A stretch of DNA of 64,000 nucleotides from Trichomonas vaginalis G3 (taxonomy: Eukaryota; Parabasalia; Trichomonadida; Trichomonadidae): contig NC_067206.1 in assembly GCF_026262505.1 (NCBI RefSeq), forward strand, positions 31,015,896 through 31,079,895. Direction: 5' to 3'. This document shows, in pieces, positions 1 through 9,871 of this stretch. The position numbers and the translations under genes were made by a program. Under the pieces are notes generated by a model. That model searched no databases, had not been told where the DNA came from, and saw only the letters and a program-made list of their open reading frames with translations. Position 1 is the first letter of the stretch, and each line of letters opens with the position of its first letter.

Positions 1-234
1 AGGTGGGAAATTTCAGATTGTTCTGATTATTTCGTGCCGAAACTCATTTTCCAGAGGAAATTCTGTAGTAATTCACGTCATGTATTAAAAATTTCTACAT
101 TGGATGTGACTTTTCTCCGGCTAATCAAAACAATGAAATCAAAATCCGGTCAAAGGGCGAAAGTCTGCCCAAATTCCGTTGGTAGGTTGCATCCCGTTTC
201 CAGGACGCTGTGAGATTTTTGGTAAACAGAGAAG

Positions 235-1485
235 CTAATCGAAATGAAGATGCATAAATGGATGAGCTAAAGCTTCTTCAGCCGACAATCTATCATCAGG
301 GTCAATTTTGAGCATTTGTATGACCAAATTAATGAACTGGTCTCTTCTCTGTATTTCTAATCTTTCTCTCTCTTCATTGAAGGACGAATCGACTGGATAA
401 TTCTCCAGGATATCCCTGAGTTGCGTATAAACGAAGTAAGGTTCGAAAGATTCGAATGACATATCAGGTTCTTCTTGGGAAATTGTTTGAGCAGATTTGA
501 CGGTATAGTCAGTATCAAACATCGCGTTGCGCCTTACGCTCTGCTCCACCATGTTCGTAGGGAACGGTCCAATTGTCTGCTCGATGAGGCTAACCAAGTG
601 ATATTCGTTCATTGCGGGCAGAATTGGGAGTCCGAGGAAGAGCTCACACAGGACGCAACCGAGTGACCATATGTCAATTTTTGTATCTATGTTCAGTTGA
701 AGAACTGTTTCAGGAGCGCGATAATATCTTGTTTGGAAGTATTGCTCATAGGTATTGTTTAAAGTAATGCTGTTACCGAAATCTATGAGCTTCACATGCA
801 CAGAGAACGGATTAGTTTGTACGATATTCTCTGGTTTGATGTCGGTGTGAATAACTCCAATTCGATGAATAGCCACTAGAGCCATGAATAGATCTCGAGC
901 TATCGTCTGTATGTTAGCAAGGGAGAGTCCTTCAAAATTCCTGGAGGCCAAGACATTGTAGAGATTTGGACCACCTAAATCTAAAATGATGCAGAGATGT
1001 CCATTATACATAAAATTATCGTGCATAAATGGAATGTAGTATTGATTGTTACCACGTGCATTTTGATTAATCTGTGTGTTAGTAAATTTTTTTTAAAAAA
1101 TTCTTCGTTTTTTTTTCCAAAAAGAAAACAGACTAAAATGTCTGTTTCTTTATGTACGAAGAACTCGAAAACATACGTATTGCATAACTAGCGTTTCGTA
1201 ATTAAACTGTTCTATAGAATTTTGTTCGGCCTTTGATATTTTCATGGCGAAGCTTTGGTTATTGTCGTTTTCGGAATTTCTATTCACCTCATAGACATTT
1301 CCAAAATGACCTTCGCCTACTTTATCGACAAGCGTATAAGTTACTCCTGATGGATTTGTTACTTGTGAGCCTTGATAGACAATAAACTCCCCATCAGTGT
1401 TGTCACACGAGTTAGGAGATTCTCTAACAGTGTTGGCAACAAGACATGGTCCAAGAGGTAAAGGAAGACGTGGCGGAGAACTCAT
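235..1485 (-). CDS. CMGC protein kinase of the CLK/DYRK type, spliced
   Basis: Two exons on the minus strand, 1485-1177 and 1071-235, are joined across a canonical trichomonad intron and give about 381 residues in frame (103 + 278). Exon 1 holds the glycine loop GEGHFGNVYEV and the ATP-binding lysine in FAMKIS. Exon 2 holds HTDIKPENI (catalytic Asp), DFG and RAPE. HTDIKPEN rather than HRDLKPEN, and an EQTIGPFP stretch where LAMMER kinases have their signature, favour the CLK branch of CMGC kinases; DYRK is the alternative. CLK kinases phosphorylate SR splicing factors, which would be notable for one of the few spliced genes here, but that role is inferred. Without splicing the N-lobe and C-lobe lie in separate frames and neither is a complete kinase. 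Confidence 0.88.
1072..1176 (-). other. spliceosomal intron, 105 nt, of the kinase gene
   Basis: On the minus strand the intron begins GTATGT at 1176 and ends with ACTAACACACAG at 1083-1072, the combined branch-point and 3' splice motif known for trichomonads. Removal joins codon TAC (Tyr103) to ATT in frame and restores a continuous kinase domain. The intron can fold: TTCTTCGT (1163-1156) pairs with ACGAAGAA (1108-1101), and inside that AAACAGAC and GTCTGTTT (1147-1140 with 1133-1126) form a second stem. Confidence 0.93.
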
Positions 1486-2053
1486 TTTTTTTTCTAGTTT
1501 TTTTTATCAAAAAATTCAATTGTCACTTTTAGCTGGAAAACTTTTTTTCTGTGTTTTTGTACATCTCATATTTTTATAGTTTAATACTATTAAAAGTAGA
1601 TCATGTACAAATAGTTCATGCTAATTTTCTATATTAAGTATATCTAAATCTCATCTTATTATATTATGCCAAATTTTTCCAATATAATTTGTTACGATTA
1701 TAAAGTTTTACAAAGTGTTATAGATATGTCACATATATGAAATTCAAGTTCTACCTATAAAATGTATTGTTTTCGATTTCGTTAACAGGATATATTCGAT
1801 CATAAAGTAATTTCTTCCAAATTAGCTGAACTATCAAATACTCATAAAAGCATTGTGAAATATTAAGAATGGTATTTGAATGAAGTTGATTTTAAGAATT
1901 ATAGATATGGAGATATTTATTCTTCATTATTGGAAGGTATAGATTGAATAAAATGCAAGCCTAGACATAGATTGGATCATCTAGACAAACATGAAAATTT
2001 TGGTAATTTCAACTGAATCTCGGTAGAGAGATTTGTAAACAATTTTCTAAAAA
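1486..2053. other. intergenic, no gene seen
   Basis: AT-rich sequence between two divergent genes, the kinase to the left and the SDR-like gene to the right. It should hold both promoters. I see no repeats, RNA gene or conserved coding stretch. Confidence 0.5.
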
Positions 2054-2947
2054 ATGAAATTTTTCCGATTTTTTTTTCCACGATCAACAAAAGACTGGGC
2101 GAGAAACGTGCTTGTATTGACATTACTTGTATGCGCGTTTTTCTTGCCGGTTGTTACTGTTTCAACTTCAAAATTTGGAAAAAATGATTCTGAAAATCGG
2201 ATTGATATAGTAACAACTACAAGGAATAACTGGGAATCAATTACAATACCAAATGATATGCAAATTAATGCTACATTGTTTCAATACAAAGAGATGAAAA
2301 TTAATAATCAAACTGGATGCATAGACAGGAAAAATTACACTAAAGAATTTTTAAGATTGTTCAATATAAACCCATATTCAATGGAATTGGACTTAGATTA
2401 TGTTCTTATTGTTGGAAGTAACACAGAATTAGGGAGTTCAATAAAGAAATTACTAAAAAGCCAACATAAGCAATATATAGAGCTCAGTGGTATCATAAAT
2501 TTCGATCCTGCCCCGCTGATGGAAATTTTATCAAATTTTTCCTCAAAAATCACAAAAGCAATCATTTGCACACAGCCAACGCAACACAGATACACTTCTA
2601 AAGGTTTTGTAAGCTACAACGAGCGCCAAACCGTGAAAACAATAAAATCTTACTGCGAAGCTTTTGTTCAGCACAGAATTCCATTTATTATTGCTCATCA
2701 TCCACCTTACTCATCTAGTTTAATAGATATCGCTGAATTTTTCGAATCTCCAATAGTTTTGGTGCCATTTTTAACTGAATTTGAAGAATTTCGAAATTAC
2801 GAGCATCCAATCTTCAGATCGGCCATGGAATGTTCATTAACAGGTAAAACAGAGATAGATAAATACGAAAACTACCCAGTTTCTTCGATAAAATTAAGTG
2901 AAATTGTTGTAAACGAAAACGATAAAAACGGCTTGACAGTAAAGTGA
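2054..2947 (+). CDS. membrane-anchored SDR/NAD-epimerase-like protein
   Basis: 297 residues. A short basic N-terminus is followed by one hydrophobic segment (about residues 18-40, NVLVLTLLVCAFFLPVV), giving a likely type II Golgi/ER anchor. From about residue 115 there is a Rossmann-like start, DYVLIVGSNTELGSSIKKLL, with a GxxxxxG pattern as in extended SDR sugar epimerases and RmlD-like reductases. The following spacing also fits: ELSGIINFD, then AIICTQP where SDRs have their NAG/AAT strand. The active-site YxxxK is not clear, so catalytic function is doubtful. The stop codon lies in a small palindrome (GTAAAG...CTTTAC, 2939-2955). It precedes a hairpin array and, about 1.1 kb on, a glycosyltransferase gene in the same reading phase. 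A sugar-modification role is inferred from fold resemblance and neighbour. Confidence 0.5.
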   Translation: MKFFRFFFPRSTKDWARNVLVLTLLVCAFFLPVVTVSTSKFGKNDSENRIDIVTTTRNNWESITIPNDMQINATLFQYKEMKINNQTGCIDRKNYTKEFLRLFNINPYSMELDLDYVLIVGSNTELGSSIKKLLKSQHKQYIELSGIINFDPAPLMEILSNFSSKITKAIICTQPTQHRYTSKGFVSYNERQTVKTIKSYCEAFVQHRIPFIIAHHPPYSSSLIDIAEFFESPIVLVPFLTEFEEFRNYEHPIFRSAMECSLTGKTEIDKYENYPVSSIKLSEIVVNENDKNGLTVK

Positions 2948-3990
2948 CACTTTACATGGCAAAAAATAGAGCCTTACTTTTGAGATACTTGAGATTGAAA
3001 CTGAATCTTATGAGGCGGTGATCTTGAATCACTACCTCATAAGGTTCAGTTTCATATAAAATTTGTTGCAATTTGTTATTCTTTTGCAAATATTTCTTAT
3101 AAGATTTTACATCTTTTAGCGGGGAATGTTTGTTATCATGTATATATTATAAATATCTACACGATAACGAACATTCCTCGCTAAATTGCTGAGAAACTTT
3201 GAGGAAATGTCGAACAATTTCCTCAAAGTTTCTCAGATTTATATAGATCACTAGAGTCCCCTAGGAACTGATTCTGGTTCAGTACCTAAGAGGCTCTAGT
3301 TCTCTAACGAACTGATAAAATGTTTTTAAATTTTTGGATATTGCTACCTGTGAAGCACTGACTTCAAGTCAGTACCTCACAGGTAGCAATTACATTGAAA
3401 GATGGGAGAAACTTTGTCCGAATGTTAAACTATTCGGACAAAGTTTCTCCCATTTGTAGTGGAGATGGAAGGCTTTGAGGTATATTGTATTAATATATAC
3501 CCAAAGCCTTCCATCTCCACTTGAAAGTTCCAAAACTTTGGGTTAATAGTTTGTAATTAACCCAAAGTTTTGGAACTTTCTAGAAGGAATTGCAGGGTAA
3601 GAGGTACATATTCATACTATGTACCTCTTACCCTCCAATTCCTTCCTTAACATAAACAAATTTGGAGTTAATTGTTTCCAATTAACTCCGGGTTTGTTGA
3701 CCTCCAAATGAAAATGAAAGGGTAAGAGGTATATAGTGACCCTATATGCCTCTTACCCTTTCATTCTCATTAATTATGGGAGAAACTTTGGCCGAATGTT
3801 AAATTATTCGACCAAAGTTTCTCCCATTTTTTGAAGGGATTGGAGGCTATGAGATACTGATGCAATGTCAGTACCTCATGGCCTCCAATTCCATCCTGAA
3901 ACTGATCAAAGTGGACCTTACATGCATTTGAAATTTGCCATGTAAAGTCCACTTTTTGAGAGAGAGGATTTGACTGCGTCAAATCCTCTT
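2944..3990. repeat. tandem array of about 15 different hairpins
   Basis: Nearly the whole 1-kb gap between two genes is inverted repeats, each with an 11-26 bp stem and short loop, packed head to tail. Positions: 2997-3053, 3117-3183, 3189-3236, 3250-3300, 3340-3390, 3402-3453, 3458-3521, 3523-3580, 3583-3645, 3657-3696, 3707-3771, 3776-3827, 3834-3896, 3908-3955, 3963-3989. Units 3402-3453 and 3776-3827 are almost the same sequence. Several others share a tip pattern ending in GTACCTC or TATACC. The outer ends are themselves inverted copies of each other (2944-2962 against 3934-3953). No open frame runs through it. What it does is unknown: it may be a foldback mobile element or a structured transcript. 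Confidence 0.85.
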
Positions 3991-4016
3991 TTTCGTTTAC
4001 GAGAAAATTTCAAATT

Positions 4017-4024
4017 TCATTTTA
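4017..4024 (+). promoter_or_regulatory. Inr-like element TCATTTTA
   Basis: TCATTTTA with the A at 4019 lies 15 bases before the ATG at 4034. Trichomonad genes typically start transcription at the A of TCA(Y)(T/A), 5-20 bases before the start codon, so the glycosyltransferase gene probably has its own promoter just after the hairpin array. Confidence 0.55.
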
Positions 4025-4033
4025 AACCACGAA

Positions 4034-5164
4034 ATGAGTCGAAGAAGATGTGTTGAACGTATAATATCTGAGAATTCACTATCTGTTGAAGAGATTCTAA
4101 CTGAAAATCTCAAAAATTGTTCAATAATTTTTAATAATAATTTTAAATTTGACAAAGACAAGATAAATGAGATCAAAACAGTCCAACTCAAGGATGTATC
4201 TAATATTAACAAGCTTGCGAAGACGAATATCCAGAAAATACTCCAAATAACTCATAAAAATGAAACTTTTTTGTCAATTGTTGTTTCTGGGCGAAATGAC
4301 AACTATTTCAAGGGAAAATTCATAGATATCATGCAGAGATTCATTGATGTCATTGACAAATCCCTGGAAAAAGTCCCTCTTTCGCGAATTGAAGTCGTAA
4401 TTGTTGAATATAACAATAATTCAACGAAAGGTTTATCAGAAGTACTCAAAATAGGCAAAAACCTCCATGGAAAGACCAAAATAGTCAAAGTTTCACATCA
4501 AAACCATCTTGAATTGCAAAAATTGAATAATTTTAAAGAAGATTTTGACTCAAACCAGGCCAAAACCATCGGAATCATGAAGTCTAGTGGTAAGTTCGTT
4601 CTTGTGACTAATCCTGACATCATTTTGCCCATAAATTTTTTAGATTATACAACTGATGACAATTTCGTTGATGGCGTTGTATATTTAGCAAATAGGATTG
4701 ATCTGATCAATACGTATGCACAGAAACTGCAGCTAGATGATGTTTTTGACCTTGTTAACTCACCATGGAAATTAGATCAAAGCGAAAACGCGGCTCCTTT
4801 CTGTATTTCGGAGACATTTGGTACTTACGTGATGAGGTCCATCAATGACTTCAGACAGAACATTGTCTGCAACTCAAGAGACTTCATTTTGGCGAGTAAA
4901 TCGATGTGGAACGCCGTGAAAGGATTTCCAAAGAAAGAAAAAAACAAGGACACAAATGCAAGAATTCTTTCAAACTTCATGAGACTTGCAAATGGATTTA
5001 CTCTGAAGTTTATGAATGATCCAGTGATAGAACTAAATATTGATGAGCCAAAACCAATAGAGAACATGCCTGACTTCTCTCCGCAAACAAGGAAATTGAT
5101 TTGCAAGGGAAAGGGCGACTTTTATGTATTTAACCATGAAAATTTCGAAGAATTTGTTTTGTAA
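4034..5164 (+). CDS. GT-A fold glycosyltransferase-like protein
   Basis: 376 residues, no signal peptide or membrane segment seen. From about residue 80 the pattern is that of a family-2-like glycosyltransferase: FLSIVVSGRNDNYFKGK (nucleotide-binding strand), IEVVIVEYNNN (second strand), then GIMKSSGKFVLVTNPDIILP, in which NPDI sits where the metal-binding DxD is normally found. A later aspartate-rich stretch (SRDFILASKSMWNAVKGFP) resembles the acceptor-side region. It would transfer a sugar from an NDP-sugar to an unknown acceptor. Its own initiator and start codon follow the hairpin array directly. Pairing with the upstream SDR-like gene suggests a shared glycan pathway, which is inference. 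Confidence 0.6.
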   Translation: MSRRRCVERIISENSLSVEEILTENLKNCSIIFNNNFKFDKDKINEIKTVQLKDVSNINKLAKTNIQKILQITHKNETFLSIVVSGRNDNYFKGKFIDIMQRFIDVIDKSLEKVPLSRIEVVIVEYNNNSTKGLSEVLKIGKNLHGKTKIVKVSHQNHLELQKLNNFKEDFDSNQAKTIGIMKSSGKFVLVTNPDIILPINFLDYTTDDNFVDGVVYLANRIDLINTYAQKLQLDDVFDLVNSPWKLDQSENAAPFCISETFGTYVMRSINDFRQNIVCNSRDFILASKSMWNAVKGFPKKEKNKDTNARILSNFMRLANGFTLKFMNDPVIELNIDEPKPIENMPDFSPQTRKLICKGKGDFYVFNHENFEEFVL

Positions 5165-6061
5165 AAATTTGAATTTTATCACATCTTTTTTTTAGACATT
5201 ATGGATGCTTCATTATAATGTTCTTGTTCAATGACAAGACATATGTCTGCAGAGTAATATCATCATTGATTAGATTACATTAATCTAATTAAAAATAAGT
5301 TATTTTGTTATCAATCAGTTCTAAAAAAAGTGGAAATATATCAATTTTTTCATTTTTAAAATAGATAATGGTGATAAATGCCTTTATCAGAGTATTCCAA
5401 TCATTATCATGTTGGTAGTCGAAATCAAGAAGCTGATAAGTCTAAATACTCCATTGAAACTTTACTCATTTGAGAAATATATTGATTTGGTATCAATTTT
5501 TGAAAATGGAAGAACGGCGGATATTATTGCATCATCAAAGATGAATTCAGTAACAACCTTGTATATGAGAAATATATTAAAGAAACTACCGGTGTTATTG
5601 AGAGCATCAATCCTAATTGTACACAGAATGATTCTGAGAAAAAATTCGACTAAAAATGATGAATAACATATGAAGCTTTTTATCACTAAGAAACATGGAT
5701 AATAAAATACTTTGAATTCTATAGTTCCTTTACCTAGAATGCATAGCATACAAGCATCCGATGTATAGAAACACAAAGCAATTTTTCATTCATCTGGTGT
5801 CAGACGTGGTTAACTGGTGTCCAATTAATAAGAGTATAGGAGTTATAATTTCCTTAACTAATCTATAATTAGAATCAATATCCATGAAATAAAGATTTAA
5901 GATTGCAATTAATGTAATCTTGAAATATAAAACATAATAATGGTGTTACTTGAATATTCAAGATGCAAATCCTATTTTGAAGTCAGTTGTATTAAGAATA
6001 TTGAATTGATTTTAGATGAGAACTGTTGGGGATCACGATAATAAAAAAAATTATTTTTCAA
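5165..6061. other. intergenic with one doubtful 85-residue frame
   Basis: An 85-codon open frame (5409-5666, plus strand) starts with ATG seven bases after a TCATTA initiator-like site, but the protein resembles nothing I know. The rest is AT-rich with no visible repeats or RNA genes. Confidence 0.4.
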
Positions 6062-6994
6062 ATGTTTTTCACGCTTTTTTCAACTTCTTATTCATGGACT
6101 GAAGAAGCTTTGATGCTTGGAACAGAGTTCATGTTCAGACAGTTCGATCCTGCCAAGCAGGCTTTCCTCCGCGCTTTTAATCAAATTAACGAAAAATACG
6201 ACCCTCCTTGCGTTGCCGGCGGATGGCTTGCACGTGTTGAATATGCTCCAACAAACACTAAATGCTTCAATCATTGGAGATTCGTACAAACTCCAATCAA
6301 TGGTTCAGATAATTACCACAGAAACAAAGACGATTTAACAGTTCAACTCAATGGCCTTCTCGGCGGCCTTATAAATAACACAATCACAGATAAATGGGCT
6401 TACAATTTTGCTTTCAAAGTTGCATCAGCTTTATTTTTCGAAGCTTTCTCCCCATTACACACATCAGAGCTCTTCGACAACGACAGATTCAAGGATGGTG
6501 ACGATAGCGGCAAGAAATACATGATCAAATACCAAGGAAACGAGATGTCTTTATTAGATTTCTGGGATTCAGGCTGCGGACGCTATACACGCCAGACACC
6601 ATATACAGAAACACAATGGACCGATTTCTACAAGAATGTTGACTACATGCTCCTCAAATTCCCAAGACCTTCTTGTAATGTCAACATTACATGGCAAATG
6701 GCAGTTAACGATACATTAAATGTAACAAACACCGTTGTTTACCAAGGAATAAAGTACAGCCAAGAGCTCAGCAAGGAATATATTGACAAATGCATTGAAA
6801 TTACAGATGAAAGACTTGCATGTGCTGCTTACAACTACGGAACCCTCGCAAAGACATTTATTTTACCATCTGCTGTTACATATCCATCAAAACACCCCGT
6901 TTCTACCTCAGAAATGGCTGCATGGGCAACATTACTCCTTTTGTCCGCTACTTTCGGATATCTCGCATGGTATCATAGATCTCTCAAGCGCTAA
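6062..6994 (+). CDS. S1/P1 nuclease-like ectoenzyme with C-terminal membrane anchor
   Basis: 310 residues from the first ATG. The sequence resembles zinc-dependent S1/P1 nucleases: a Trp (in SYSWTEEAL) just after the hydrophobic leader, where the mature N-terminal Trp binds zinc; then ALFFEAFSPLHTSELF, corresponding to the family's HxxxDxHxPLH region; DGDDSGKKYMIKYQG; and SLLDFWDSGCG, matching NLHxxWDS. Several usual His ligands are replaced (FEAFSPLH for GDIHQPLH), so activity may be lost. A C-terminal segment (about residues 280-300) is hydrophobic with KR after it, suggesting a membrane-bound surface or lysosomal protein. The leader from this ATG is only about 11 residues; the frame continues upstream to a TTG at 6026 that would add a better hydrophobic leader. 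Confidence 0.65.
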   Translation: MFFTLFSTSYSWTEEALMLGTEFMFRQFDPAKQAFLRAFNQINEKYDPPCVAGGWLARVEYAPTNTKCFNHWRFVQTPINGSDNYHRNKDDLTVQLNGLLGGLINNTITDKWAYNFAFKVASALFFEAFSPLHTSELFDNDRFKDGDDSGKKYMIKYQGNEMSLLDFWDSGCGRYTRQTPYTETQWTDFYKNVDYMLLKFPRPSCNVNITWQMAVNDTLNVTNTVVYQGIKYSQELSKEYIDKCIEITDERLACAAYNYGTLAKTFILPSAVTYPSKHPVSTSEMAAWATLLLLSATFGYLAWYHRSLKR

Positions 6995-7269
6995 GCTTGA
7001 TATTCATAACTATCTTTATTATAAACTCCTCTTTTATGTTTTATTTTATATTTTCTAAAAAAATTTGCATTTCTTTACGGTATGTTTTTAATATATCATA
7101 TGTACTACAATAAATTAATATATATATAAGTTCATTTCGCCAAATTTGACAAATCATTCCTGTTTTTTTTTCATAGGAGTAAAGAATTTATACACAATTG
7201 TTGCGAGTATTTGTATGCACATAGAGTACATCGTATATACAAGATCTCATAAATTCTCGCTCAAAAACG
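6995..7269. other. intergenic, no gene seen
   Basis: A short AT-rich gap after the nuclease-like gene with a run of TA repeats near 7120. It holds no gene or RNA that I can recognise. Confidence 0.5.
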
Positions 7270-8594
7270 TTTCAATTTGATTGGAACTATGATAATCAGA
7301 CTTTTAGATCACTTGATATTGAAATTACAAAAATTTATAATTCCTTTAATGGGTATGGTATGTTGGATGTAGAAAATTGTTGCTATTATTTCAGTGAAAT
7401 CAGAAAAAGATTCAGTTTATGCGTCAAGAACTGTAATAGGGCTGCATATTCAATCATTTAAGCTAGCCACCTGATAACTATACAAACTCGTTGATATTTC
7501 ATTCCGCTCGCTAAAAATCTATAAAAAAATTGACAATTTTTCAATGAACATTAAACCGTTTTTAATTTGGTCGGCCAAATTTTAGAATATCCTGGGAATT
7601 TGTATTCCCAGGATCGGATATTAATGAAGAGCATTATAACAACGGCACAGAGTTTTTTAGGTCAAAACCATTAAATTATTTTGTTTCCAATTGTTTTTTT
7701 CTTGAATTAAGTCCAAACGGAGCTGTTAGAATTTCTTCAACAAATGATAACGTTAAAACATATACAGAAACGAATAAATTTGATTCCTGTTCCTCCGGAT
7801 CACAAAATGGAGGTTCTCTCTACTTTTACAACAAAGGCGAATTTGTTCAAGCAAAAAATTCATACATAAAATCAACAAATAAAGCTACGAATGGCCCAGC
7901 ATTTTCAATATTTGTTTCAGAACAACCTAATTACAAAAATCATGCTAATGAAACTACAGTTTACAACTGCGGAAGTTCAGAACAAGACTGCAGATGTTTA
8001 ACTACCATGGTGTATGGTTTTTGTATCATGAATGAATGCAACATTACACAAAATAGAGTCAAAGAAGATAAAGGAGGTTATTTAGTTTCAAAAATTACCT
8101 CTGATTCATACATAACTTGTGTCAATGTTGTTGAAAACAATCAATCATCAGGTACTTTTAATTACCACGCATCACATTCATCTTATTCTTCATCAAAATT
8201 TAAAGTTACTTCATGTAATTATATAAGAAATAAAAGTCCAAATGAAGGTTCTCTGATTTATTCTGCGTCTGATGTTTTCATGAGTTATTGTTGTATTCGT
8301 CAAAATGAAATTAAATACATTTTTAAGGCATATTCAACAATAACATTTGAATGCTCAACTACAGATAGCAATAAATCATATGAATATGGGTACTCCCCAA
8401 CATTTAAGAACACAGATATTTCATTTGAAAACGAACATCCTCTTTTTAATTTAGAAGTTGTCGATTCATTAAAGTATAAATGTCGTCATCCCACTCCAAA
8501 TAATGACGAAAACGAAGATAAAGTTTATGTTAGAAATCATATTAAATTTTTCTATTTATTTTTGTCTCGTAAACGATTTCGAAGTCAAACTTAA
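7270..8594 (+). pseudogene. decayed beta-helix, polymorphic surface-protein-like gene
   Basis: Coding-like sequence in two pieces. One (about 7275-7460) reads FQFDWNYDNQTFRS...VENCCYYFS; the other (7566-8594) is open for about 340 codons and reads GGSLYFYNKGEFVQAKNSY...NECNITQNRV. The short Cys/Asn/Ser-rich strand repeats are typical of parallel beta-helix (Pmp/adhesin-like) proteins, which are abundant in trichomonads. No ATG opens the long piece until 8007, and a stop separates the two pieces, so the start is lost. The C-terminus has basic FLSRKRFRSQT and no obvious membrane segment. A small perfect hairpin (7589-7614) lies at the 5' edge. Confidence 0.6.
7589..7614. repeat. 11-bp stem hairpin
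   Basis: ATCCTGGGAAT and ATTCCCAGGAT pair perfectly round a 4-base loop. It lies at the upstream edge of the beta-helix pseudogene frame and may be a single unit of the kind clustered at 2997-3989. Confidence 0.7.
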
Positions 8595-9082
8595 TTTTAA
8601 TTTTTTATTTTTTACATATGAAATAATCATATACACATCCAAATACCATATATATAATAGATAACTATTCATGATAGATTTTTCGTGCTCTTTCATATGA
8701 GAAGTCAGTTTCAAATGCATTCTTCATCAATAGACCATTTATTCGTGAGAATGAAATTCATTAAATCTTTTAATATGGTACTGTACACTAGCAATATGGT
8801 AAAGTTTTGCTTTGTTGGCAAATCAATATCTAGAACGAATTTCATGCTCAATTTCTTTATTACTTTGCTTTTGCTTTTATCAGCATACTTAGAAATGAAA
8901 CTAAATTAAACTGTTTTAAAGCTAGAATTGGTGTTAATTCTATTGTATGCATCATATTTTTAGAAAAAATATCTGAATCAGCAAGAACTATAAATATAGT
9001 AAATCTTGTTTTGAAATGAATTATAATGTAATTTTCATTTTGGCAATGGCGGTATAAAGTATTGAAAAAAATTGGACTGAAA
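8595..9082. other. intergenic, nothing recognised
   Basis: AT-rich sequence with only short random frames on both strands. No repeats or RNA genes were seen. Confidence 0.5.
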
Positions 9083-9871
9083 ATGGCAAAAACAATTTCA
9101 ATACAAAAAATGAACGACAAGATACTGAAAGTCATCAAATCAGACAACGCAGATGATCTTTCACTGTTTTTCACAAATGGTATGGATATTAATACACGTT
9201 TACCTCAAACACACTTCAATAATGTCGAAATGTTCAAAGAATGTCCACCATTACACTGTGTGGCAGCATTCTTTGGCTCAATTCGTTGTCTCAAGTACTT
9301 ATTCATGAATGGAAGCGACTTATTACTTAAAGACAAGAAAAATAGGAGTATCATTCACTTCGCAGCAGCAGGAGGATCTTTAGAAATCGTCAATTTTCTT
9401 TCTGGCATCGTTGTAGACTTAGACTGGAGTATTCAAGATTCATATGGTGATACGGTTATCCACTATGCAATCTTTTATAACCATCCAGACCTCGTATATT
9501 GGTTTTGGTACCAATATAACATGAACTTATCAGTTCCAAACAAAAGAAAAATGACTCCTCTACACCTTGCCGTTGTATCCGAGAACGTTGATTTAATCGA
9601 GTTCTTATGTAAAAATGGAAGTAATGTAAATGCAAAGAACGTTCATTCCTATTATATGACATTCTGCTTTACCAAACAGAGGCATTCACTTTAAATAAAA
9701 GTAACTCCGCTACATTTAGCCGCAAAGAATCCGAATATTGATATTGTTTCGACTCTTATTAGTTTTGGAGCGAATCCCGAATCACGTGATAACACAGGAG
9801 TTCTCCCATATCAGTACGCAAGTTTAAGTGGATTTCAACATATCCAAGGCTTCTTGCTTTCCTGCTATTAA
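9083..9871 (+). pseudogene. ankyrin-repeat protein interrupted by an internal insertion and stop
   Basis: Starting at ATG 9083, about six ankyrin repeats follow (for example CPPLHCVAAFFGSIRCLKYL, MTPLHLAVVSENVDLIEFL). After NAKNV the frame runs through 18-19 non-ankyrin codons and hits TAA at 9692-9694. It then resumes in the same frame with VTPLHLAAKNPNIDIVSTL and ends at 9869-9871. A normal repeat would go straight from NAKNV to VTPLHLAA, so roughly 54 extra bases lie between them. The extra bases carry no GTAYGT or ACTAACACACAG signal, so this is not a recognisable intron. If the stop is real the product loses its last one to two repeats. Ankyrin proteins act as binding scaffolds; the partner is unknown. 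Confidence 0.7.

Noticed and set aside
2944-3990. CRISPR array
   Set aside because: Units are inverted repeats with differing sequences, not direct repeats with spacers, and the setting is nuclear eukaryotic DNA without cas genes.
8685-8909. 74-codon frame between genes
   Set aside because: It is isolated, has no initiator-like site close to it and no recognisable feature.
9639-9703. Intron in the ankyrin gene
   Set aside because: It lacks GTAYGT and ACTAACACACAG, both of which are present in the kinase intron in this window.
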